Source: Planctomycetaceae bacterium
GTDB lineage: Bacteria > Planctomycetota > Planctomycetia > Planctomycetales > Planctomycetaceae
Direction of reading: 5' to 3'
Assembly (NCBI GenBank): GCA_020426325.1
Contig: JAGQQG010000001.1
Span: 62,001-126,000, forward strand
Length of the DNA stretch: 64,000 nucleotides
Below, piece after piece: positions 57,408 through 64,000 of this stretch; position 1 is the first letter of the stretch, and each line of letters begins with the position of its first letter. The position numbers were made by a program, and so were the translations under genes. The notes beneath the pieces were generated by a model that was not told the DNA's origin, did no database searches, and saw only the letters and a program-made list of their open reading frames with translations.

Positions 57408-57989
57408 ATGGCAGCAACACCGATCGTTCAACATTGTTATCGTGAAACGGTAGAGCGTTTCGGTGAGCCCGATGTGGTGATCACATTCGACGATCCTCCT
57501 CCCCCCAGCGATTCCTGGCCTCAGCGTATTGACGTGTTGATCTGGAAGGACGATCGCGAAATAGACATTACCACATTTGCTACTGTTGGCATGTGTGATC
57601 GTCCGATGTCGAATGCCGATCACCGTGGTGAAATCCATTTCAGCATCCGACGATCCGCTGAAACGATGGATCTGAATTCCGTTGCGCACTTTTGCGCTAA
57701 CATCGCAGTCTATCCGTTCGCACGTGACACATTTTTCGAGTGGGCGCAAGTAGTAGTGAATCCGGGAGTAATCCCATACTTTCCAAACTGTTCAGCACTT
57801 CTGTTCTATCCCTCGTTTGTCGAAGAAGGTTGGGATGCCTTCACTTTCAATGACACGCGGGTCCACATCTTGAACGCCGTCCCGGTTGCTCAGGCTGAGC
57901 TTGACTATCGAAATACCAACGGGCCGTTTTCGATCTTTGACTATCTCGATGAACACCAGATAGACATTTTCACTGATAGAATGCCGTAG
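57408..57989 (+). CDS. Suppressor-of-fused (SUFU) domain protein
   Basis: The pattern IDVLIWKDDREIDITTFATV followed by GMCDRPM and HRGEIHFSIR, then the ILNAVPVAQAELDY block, is that of bacterial SUFU-domain proteins. Such proteins are often immunity proteins of contact-dependent toxins, but also occur alone. No toxin is visible beside it. It precedes the DUF4126 gene; a 7-nt-like stretch (GGGAGCA, GGGAATC) lies 57358-57371 before its start. Confidence 0.78.
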   Translation: MAATPIVQHCYRETVERFGEPDVVITFDDPPPPSDSWPQRIDVLIWKDDREIDITTFATVGMCDRPMSNADHRGEIHFSIRRSAETMDLNSVAHFCANIAVYPFARDTFFEWAQVVVNPGVIPYFPNCSALLFYPSFVEEGWDAFTFNDTRVHILNAVPVAQAELDYRNTNGPFSIFDYLDEHQIDIFTDRMP

Positions 57990-58021
57990 TGATCGCTACG
58001 GACTCGGAACGAGAAGTTGTC

Positions 58022-58597
58022 ATGGAAACCACACTGGCACTCATCATCGGCGTTGGACTGGCTGCTTCGTGCGGGTTTCGGGTGTTTGCGCCGATGCTGG
58101 TTGCGGGGCTGGCCGCGCGATACGGGTGGCTTGATCCGTCGGAGAGTTTTGCCTGGATCGCAACCACACCTGCCCTCATTGCCTTCTCGGCAGCGACCAT
58201 CATCGAAGCCGTCGCCTACTACGTCCCCTGGCTCGATAACCTGCTGGACACAATCGCCAGTCCACTGGCTGTCATCGCGGGCATCCTGCTCTCGGCTTCG
58301 ATGCTGGGGGACGTCTCGCCGTTGATGCAGTGGTCACTCGCGATCATCGCCGGCGGCGGAGCGGCAGCCGCCGTCCAGGGCGGCACCGTCCTCACCCGCC
58401 TCGCCTCCACCACAACCACTGGCGGCACGGCCAACTTCCTCCTGACCACCCTCGAAACGGCCGCCAGCCTGCTGTTCGCGATCCTCTCCATCCTCGCCCC
58501 CATCCTCTCCCTGATCGCCCTGCTCCTGCTTATCACCCTCATGTACTACACCGGCCGCACCATCTTGCGACAAGTGAGGCAGCGGTGGAGGACGTGA
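58022..58597 (+). CDS. DUF4126 membrane protein
   Basis: Four to five hydrophobic helices with the family-like opening LALIIGVGLAASCGFRVFAP, then LAVIAGILLSASMLGDVSPL and the GGAAAAVQGGTVLTRLAST stretch. Function unknown. ATG 58022 is preferred to the upstream GTG 57989 because the extra 11 residues are polar and not part of the family start. Confidence 0.85.
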   Translation: METTLALIIGVGLAASCGFRVFAPMLVAGLAARYGWLDPSESFAWIATTPALIAFSAATIIEAVAYYVPWLDNLLDTIASPLAVIAGILLSASMLGDVSPLMQWSLAIIAGGGAAAAVQGGTVLTRLASTTTTGGTANFLLTTLETAASLLFAILSILAPILSLIALLLLITLMYYTGRTILRQVRQRWRT

Positions 58598-58716
58598 CGA
58601 GACAGATGTCGAGAGTTTCGTGCCACCTGACCACGATGCTCAGCGTTCTCGAAAGGCTTGATCGTCATCGTTGCCATGTGAGTCGTCGCATCAAGTTGGA
58701 TATCACCCGGTCGCGG

Positions 58717-59400
58717 TTATTGCTCCACTCGAAACTCGCGATCCGCAGTTCCGCGAACCTGCGATTGGGGTTTATGGGCAAAGAGATAACACCGAGTCGA
58801 TGGATGTTCTGTATCGTAAGGGGGACGTTCGTGCGTCTCAAGATGAGTGAACCCGGCCGCTGTCAGAGCCGACCGTACATCCGCAACTGGAAAGAATGTG
58901 AAGTCGAGTGGTGCACCCGTGTCAAGGAAGCTGTCGACATGAATTGAGTCATTGCCAACATGGAACGAAAGCAACAGAAGACCACCCGGCTGCAGTACGC
59001 GGAACATTTCGCGAAAAGCCGGAATGAGTTCTTCCTTCTGCAAATGCACGATGCAATAGAACGCCAGCACTCCGGCGACCGCACCATCAGATTCGTCGAG
59101 TTGAAAGAAGTTGCCTTCGGTGAATTCGATGTCCGGAAACAAGGAGTTTGCTTTGGCGACCATGCTGGGTGAAAGGTCAACGCCAACCGGTCTCAGTCCC
59201 AAGGAAGCAAGATGGGCCGTGGTGTGTCCCGGCCCACAGCCAAGATCGAGCACGCGTTGCCCGATTCCGATCACCGATGCGAATTGTTGCAGCAGTTCCA
59301 GGTCACGCGGCTTGCTGAGCAATTCATCAAGAAAGGTGTTCGCATACGCATCGGCTGCGAGATTGTATGCACTCCGAATCTCCGAGAACGATTGAGACAT
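58717..59400 (-). CDS. Class I SAM-dependent methyltransferase
   Basis: Motif I VLDLGCGPGHTTAHLAS, acidic motif II VGVDLSPSMV, VAGVLAFYCIVHLQKEEL and LQPGGLLLLSFH are typical of small-molecule methyltransferases (Methyltransf_11/25). Substrate unknown. It is isolated, with no operon partner. Confidence 0.88.
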   Translation of the reverse strand: MSQSFSEIRSAYNLAADAYANTFLDELLSKPRDLELLQQFASVIGIGQRVLDLGCGPGHTTAHLASLGLRPVGVDLSPSMVAKANSLFPDIEFTEGNFFQLDESDGAVAGVLAFYCIVHLQKEELIPAFREMFRVLQPGGLLLLSFHVGNDSIHVDSFLDTGAPLDFTFFPVADVRSALTAAGFTHLETHERPPYDTEHPSTRCYLFAHKPQSQVRGTADREFRVEQ

Positions 59401-60034
59401 GACCGCACCCTGACTGGATCATCACTACTTCCCAGGCGATCGATCCTGAAACTTTTTTGAGATTCTTGCAAGATCGGGTGTAAGGATTGGCATGCTCATT
59501 CGTATTGATTGGTGACCGAACGGTATTCGCCGGTTGATTAGAGGCACATGGGCATGCCCGTGCGTCTCACGTTGAGGACTTGTGGCTGCTCTGTCTGCCG
59601 ACGCGGCGAAGGCAGAGTCACGATCGCGATCACCCCGACAAGTCCCAGCCCTGGCCGCGCCGCCTGATCCCCGATCTTATGCGGTCCCCATAGGACACTT
59701 GGGTCGGCTCCCACATTACGCGTTTCGAGAATTGCTCGGCGTTCACTCGCGTTATGGCCTGCGTGCTCGCTGACTCCCTGAAGGAGCCTTTTCCCAGAGT
59801 GCTTCAGTCCAATTCGTGACCTCCTTGAACCGCTTCAGGAACTGCCGGTTGGAGCGACCAGTGACCGGGCGGGTTTCGCACCCGCAAGATTCAACAAGCC
59901 TTTCACGGCACACTTTCCTGTGCGCGCAATCACAGGGCCCATTGTCAACGTTCGCAGATAGATGACCGTGGTATGTGAAGGTGCTCGACTTTGGGGGAAT
60001 GGCTTCAAGGGGCGAACAACTGAATGACTGGAGG
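59401..60034. other. Intergenic region with palindrome and degenerate ORF-like remnant
   Basis: A 28-bp near-palindrome spans 59541-59568 with the perfect core GGGCATGCCC. A frame at 59582-59773 reads HYAFRELLGVHSRYGLRAR before a stop; adjacent frames continue with similar low-quality sequence to about 59930. From memory a peptide string like RELLGVHSRYGL recurs in spurious ORFs of many genomes, so this may be a decayed repeated element. No functional gene is called. Confidence 0.4.
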
Positions 60035-63000
60035 TCATCTCTGGAAGTGGCCTGTCACATCATTCGGTTGCGATCTGATTGACCAGACGTAGAGGTCCGA
60101 GGCCGGAGGAGACTTTGGTTCGTCGGTCGATGTGGAGGTGATGGCCAGCAAGATCTCTTCATTTGACAGGATCTGGAGTTCCTTGAAGTAATTTGCGGAC
60201 GGGTGGGGAAGGCGAAGCTTTCCAAACTCGGTTGTTGCATCGCCGGTCGCAAAGTAGAGGTCTCCCTGACCATCGAGACTGACCAGCGACCGGTCTTCGT
60301 TCGCAAAGGCAAGTGATGAAGCACTGATATGGCGGGTGAGACTGCTACGCATCTCAACCAGCAACGCGTCGATCAACTGGATCCGTCCGTTTCCGAGTGC
60401 GACAGCCAGTGAATCTCCGGCCATATTTCGGGCAAGTGCATACGATTGCGACGCATCAACGGAACCAACAAGACGGCCACTGGAAACCTCTAGGGCGACC
60501 AGTTGCTCCTGATTGTTTCCGCACACAAGCAGGGTGTCATCCTGAAGGAATAAGAGACTGAAACCGTTGCCCACGAAATATGTCCATCGCACTTCACCAG
60601 TCGACGTGTTGTAGAGCATGACCTCTCCACTACGGCCGGTACAAGCCAACGACTGACCATCGTTTGACAAGGCCACGGCGTACACGGAGACTTCCATGGG
60701 ATCGACATCAGGAACATTGGTCGCGAATTGCTTGATGCATTGTCCCGAGTTTCGATCATAGAGCGCCACGTCTCCCTGCTCCGTTCCGACCGCAAGCATG
60801 TCGCCATGCGTGGAGACGTCAATGGAGCGAATGCCAGACGTAGTTTGAAGCAGTAAAGCCGGAGGTTCTTCAATTTTTGGAGCCCCTCGCATCTGGTCAT
60901 CAGGAGACCCGATGAATTCATCCAACGAGGGCAGAGGTCGGTGGCGCACGGTGCCGTCTGAACATCCCAGTAGCAACTCGCCGCCATCGATACATGCTGC
61001 TTGAACTGTCATGTCGTTCCATCGGACATGAGATGCTCCAGTCGAAAAGGGCGACGTGAGACAGATACGGCCATCGTCCCCGCTGCTGATGACCCTAGGG
61101 CCATCTGTGATTTGCAGAGAGGTCACACGTGACTGGTGAGCATTCATCGCAGCGACAGGGATCAGTTCCTGTTTGGGATTTTGAGTGGGAGTCTGCCTCT
61201 CCCAGATGAGGACCCGGCCCGATTCATCTCCCGCTGCGAACCAGCGGTTATCAGCGCTGAAACCCAGACAGCAGAAGTCAGCACTGGCACTGTGCTGTCT
61301 GTCAGTCTGTGCAAGCCAGTGTTGCTGGTGATTCGGTTCATCGAACAGCGTGAGATAGTCTCGATTGGTATAGGCCGTGGCCAGGAGCGAGTCCCCTGGT
61401 GTGAAGCACACAAGATAGGGGCTTCCTCCTCGGAACCCGGGGACTCTGCGATCCTCGATCGGCTCATTCTGGTCAACCTGCCAAATGGAGACGACTTCCG
61501 TCCCGGCAACCATGGCGAACAATCGGCTGTCCGACGAGAAGCCGAACATGCGATGACGACGATCGGAGACGAGAGGAAATGTCTGTCCGTCCTCGAGCCG
61601 AGTCAATTGCACCGGTTGATAGCGGCTGCCTCCGGCGAGCCAGCGGCCATCGGGTGAGTACGCCAGATACTCCACGGTCGTCTCGTGAGTCTGCACGGGT
61701 CCGTGTCGCTCTCCGGTGACCGTGTCGATCAGCATGACGTGGGCACGATCGTCTTCGACCCTGGTCCTGCCTCCGATCGCAAGAAAACGCTCATCTGGTG
61801 AGAGGGCCATTGCGTGGATCTCACCGATTCCTGGATGGATCTGTCTGGTCTCGACGCCGTTGGTGAGATCCCAGACACGAATTACGCCGTCAATTCCGGC
61901 GGTGTACGCCGCCTGTCTGTCGAGGCTGCACACGCATTCGGTTGCACCTCCCTGATGGTGTCCGAGCACTTGGTGTTTGGCATTCAACTCTGCGTTGAGG
62001 ACGAACCATTCGGCTCCTCGCAGGTCACGGTTGGATCCCGGTTGTTGCCGATTGAGGATCTCGCGCACCTGATAGAATCGTCCCTGCTCCCAGAGCTGAA
62101 ATGCCAGCCGCAGGTCTGCTCGGTAGCCGATGGTCCGAGCAGTCTCTCGTTCTTGTTCCGCGACCACGCGTGCTGCGTCAGCATCATTCTGTGCAGATCG
62201 TGCTGTCTCTCGTTCCTCTCGAACTGTTTGCAGTGCTGTTTCCAACTCGCGAGAATGCTGCTCGGCTTGCCGCAGGTGATAACTCATCCCAGCAAGGACT
62301 CCGATTCCTGTAATAGAGATCAGTGACACAAGCGCAGCCATAGCCGGAGCACGCCGCGCCCAGCGAAAGAGACGCTCTCCCGCAGCAATCGGTCTTGCTG
62401 ACGTCGGCTCATCTCGAAGGAAACTTTCCAGATCGTCTCTCAACGCCGCTCCGTCGGCATATCGCTTATCCGGATTCTTCTCCAGACACTTCAGACAGAT
62501 GGAATTTAAGTCACGCGGAATTCCCGGCACCTCTCGCGAAGGAGCGACTGGTTCCGCGCGGACAATCTGTTGAATGACCTCGAACTCCGATGGACCGGAA
62601 AACGGCAAGTGACCGGACAACAACTGATACAACAGAACTCCCAATGAATAGACGTCAGTCGCAGGTCCAAGTTGTTCTCGACGGGCGGTTGCCTGTTCGG
62701 GAGACATGTACTCGGCTGTCCCCAAAACCATGCCCGTGCGGGTCGACGACACGGCAGCAGCGAGATCGCGAGCCAGTCCAAAGTCAGTCAGGCGAGGGAT
62801 AAAGGGCAGATCACTTGGCCCAGCGTCGCTTTCATCGAGTAACACATTTTCCGGCTTGATGTCGCGATGAATGAGCCCCTGGCGGTGCGCGTGATCGGCC
62901 GCGTCCGCCAGTTGCCGAACAATCCGTGCCGACACCTTTGGATCGACCGGCCCTGGCTGACGTTTGATCCATTGGCCCAGCGTTGTGCCGGCACAAAACT

Positions 63001-63445
63001 CGGAGACGATGAACAACTGCCCGTTGTCATCACCTGTCTCAAAGACCGGAACGATATTGGGGTGATGCAGCCTTGCAGCGAGATGTGCCTCTCGCTGAAA
63101 TCGCTCCCGCAATTCGGTAGCCGCATGCGTGCCGATATGTGCGACCTTCAGGGCGACGTCTCGCTTCATCACTGGATCATGCGCCAGCCAGACGGTACCG
63201 AAACTCCCACTCCCTAATCGACGAACAAGCTTGAAGCGTCCGACATGGGAGGACGGAGGGGAGACATCGGCTGTTATAGATGGCGCGGATGCGAACACAG
63301 CGTTCAGCATCCGGAGGGACTTCGCCAGTTCCGGGTGCTCGGCAGCAAATTCTGAGGAACTTTCCTCCCCTGATGTCAGGCTCTCTTCATAGGCTTCTGC
63401 TGCCAATCCCAAGTGATCGTCGGCATTGTCCGGAACATTGATCAC
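60035..63445 (-). CDS. Membrane Ser/Thr protein kinase with WD40 sensor domain
   Basis: N-terminal extension of about 70 residues, then a Hanks-type kinase: RFKLVRRLGSGSFGTVWLA, VALKVA, LIHRDIKPENVLL (about residue 190), LTDFGLARDL and TAEYMSPEQ. One transmembrane helix lies at about residues 367-392 (AALVSLISITGIGVLAGM), a coiled-coil segment follows, and WD40 repeats extend from about 480 to the end. All catalytic residues are present. It starts inside the end of the upstream ECF sigma gene (4-nt overlap), the common planctomycete sigma-kinase pairing; it may control that sigma factor. Confidence 0.93.
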   Translation of the reverse strand: MINVPDNADDHLGLAAEAYEESLTSGEESSSEFAAEHPELAKSLRMLNAVFASAPSITADVSPPSSHVGRFKLVRRLGSGSFGTVWLAHDPVMKRDVALKVAHIGTHAATELRERFQREAHLAARLHHPNIVPVFETGDDNGQLFIVSEFCAGTTLGQWIKRQPGPVDPKVSARIVRQLADAADHAHRQGLIHRDIKPENVLLDESDAGPSDLPFIPRLTDFGLARDLAAAVSSTRTGMVLGTAEYMSPEQATARREQLGPATDVYSLGVLLYQLLSGHLPFSGPSEFEVIQQIVRAEPVAPSREVPGIPRDLNSICLKCLEKNPDKRYADGAALRDDLESFLRDEPTSARPIAAGERLFRWARRAPAMAALVSLISITGIGVLAGMSYHLRQAEQHSRELETALQTVREERETARSAQNDADAARVVAEQERETARTIGYRADLRLAFQLWEQGRFYQVREILNRQQPGSNRDLRGAEWFVLNAELNAKHQVLGHHQGGATECVCSLDRQAAYTAGIDGVIRVWDLTNGVETRQIHPGIGEIHAMALSPDERFLAIGGRTRVEDDRAHVMLIDTVTGERHGPVQTHETTVEYLAYSPDGRWLAGGSRYQPVQLTRLEDGQTFPLVSDRRHRMFGFSSDSRLFAMVAGTEVVSIWQVDQNEPIEDRRVPGFRGGSPYLVCFTPGDSLLATAYTNRDYLTLFDEPNHQQHWLAQTDRQHSASADFCCLGFSADNRWFAAGDESGRVLIWERQTPTQNPKQELIPVAAMNAHQSRVTSLQITDGPRVISSGDDGRICLTSPFSTGASHVRWNDMTVQAACIDGGELLLGCSDGTVRHRPLPSLDEFIGSPDDQMRGAPKIEEPPALLLQTTSGIRSIDVSTHGDMLAVGTEQGDVALYDRNSGQCIKQFATNVPDVDPMEVSVYAVALSNDGQSLACTGRSGEVMLYNTSTGEVRWTYFVGNGFSLLFLQDDTLLVCGNNQEQLVALEVSSGRLVGSVDASQSYALARNMAGDSLAVALGNGRIQLIDALLVEMRSSLTRHISASSLAFANEDRSLVSLDGQGDLYFATGDATTEFGKLRLPHPSANYFKELQILSNEEILLAITSTSTDEPKSPPASDLYVWSIRSQPNDVTGHFQR

Positions 63446-64000
63446 GAGTCCAACTCCATCTCACGACCGATGGAATCGACGGCTTCCAGCCAGCGTCGTC
63501 GGCAGGTCGTCACCGGGATCTTAAGGCGTTCGGCGAGTTCCACAAACGTGAGGCCTTCCAGGTATCGGCCACGGATGACCGCTCGATGAGATTCTGGCAG
63601 CGACTGCATGGCTTCCAGCAGACGAGTTGCCTCTTCGTTCAGACTGACCAAACGACTCGGTGTCTCGTCAAATCCTTCGATTCGCTTGAGCACGCTTTCA
63701 CCCGTCGGAACTTCCTTGCCTCTCCTCCGCTTCTCGGCAATCAGAAACCTCCGCAAGCCGTCAACCAAATGGTTCGTCATGATGCGGACCAGCCAGTTGC
63801 GAAACTCCGGTTCCGTCTGACCCCGGAACTGAGGGAACTCCCGGGACGCGATCAACATTGACCCTTGCACGACGTCCGACGCAGGCAGCTTGGGCCGCAG
63901 GTCGGAATCAATCTGATCAGTGGCGATTCGAAGGAGGTATTCCCGATAGCCTTCCAGCAAACGGCCCAGCGAGGAGTCCGAACCAGCTCGCGCTCGTTCA
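63442..64000 (-). CDS. ECF sigma factor, 5' end outside window
   Basis: Region 2 is seen in ASDVVQGSMLIASREFPQFR and EFRNWLVRIMTNHLVDGLRR; region 4 in LPESHRAVIRGRYLEGLTFV and LAERLKIPVTTCRRRW. The frame remains open through the window edge, and the upstream codons (ERARAGSDSSLGRLLEGY) continue the usual N-terminus, so a TTG at 63960 is not the true start. It overlaps the kinase gene by 4 nt. Confidence 0.9.
   Translation of the reverse strand, partial: ERARAGSDSSLGRLLEGYREYLLRIATDQIDSDLRPKLPASDVVQGSMLIASREFPQFRGQTEPEFRNWLVRIMTNHLVDGLRRFLIAEKRRRGKEVPTGESVLKRIEGFDETPSRLVSLNEEATRLLEAMQSLPESHRAVIRGRYLEGLTFVELAERLKIPVTTCRRRWLEAVDSIGREMELDS

Overview
The window looks like a chromosome segment of a planctomycete (phylum Planctomycetota). 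The signs are lineage-typical families: a PSD1-type protein (DUF1549/DUF1553) followed by a PPC-domain protein and a Tat-exported DUF1501 protein; a PVC-type haem-binding dehydrogenase with HEAT repeats and a CxxCH centre; FHA proteins; a Ser/Thr kinase with WD40 repeats paired with an ECF sigma factor; MoxR/DUF58; a membrane pyrophosphatase; and many small gene-boundary repeats. Base composition is moderately GC-rich throughout and I see no foreign island by composition.

Layout. 0-5.5 kb: polytopic spermidine-synthase-like protein, orphan ParA, then DUF58 and MoxR on the minus strand. 5.6-13.5 kb: hppA, rsfS, argS (split by a 7-nt insertion) and an SGNH-like protein. Three small accessory genes (four-helix bundle/S23, an unknown, and a GxxExxY protein) sit here between housekeeping genes, two of them inside clear inverted repeats made of short tandem units. 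13.9-24 kb: surface/respiratory-type planctomycete proteins, tRNA-Phe, and the PSD1-PPC-DUF1501 operon. 24-30.5 kb: esterase, hpnE and a K+ channel (tightly overlapping), then mdh and bioA. 31-41 kb: a candidate sigma-54 promoter with a small RNA, an FHA-GAF-sigma-54 activator, a Wza-like export lipoprotein, a Cys-rich lipoprotein, a double-FHA protein, a DUF1570 putative metalloprotease and a conserved unknown. 41-45 kb: metX-metW and an ExbB/ExbD-like operon. 45-53 kb: split transketolase with a double GNAT, a membrane-tethered FlgG-like protein and two tandem vWA proteins. 53-64 kb: lipase-like hydrolase, M28 protease with PDZ, coaD, SUFU-domain protein, DUF4126, methyltransferase, and a kinase/ECF sigma pair running off the right edge.

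Most unusual feature: a family of short-unit (7-nt and 9-nt) tandem repeats arranged as inverted pairs that sit exactly at stop-to-start gene boundaries. Some pairs are nearly empty hairpins (before the DUF58 gene and mdh). Two, with a weaker third, enclose a single accessory gene: an S23/Avd-like four-helix bundle protein, a GxxExxY protein (PD-(D/E)XK nuclease fold family) and an unknown with a His-Ile-Val-Pro motif. Their right arms supply the N-terminus of RsfS and of the PVC haem protein, and one further 7-mer pair lies in frame inside hpnE. I propose these as small cassette-like elements; mobility is inference, while the repeats are read directly. Exact repeat counts and all functional assignments are from reading only, with no database search.
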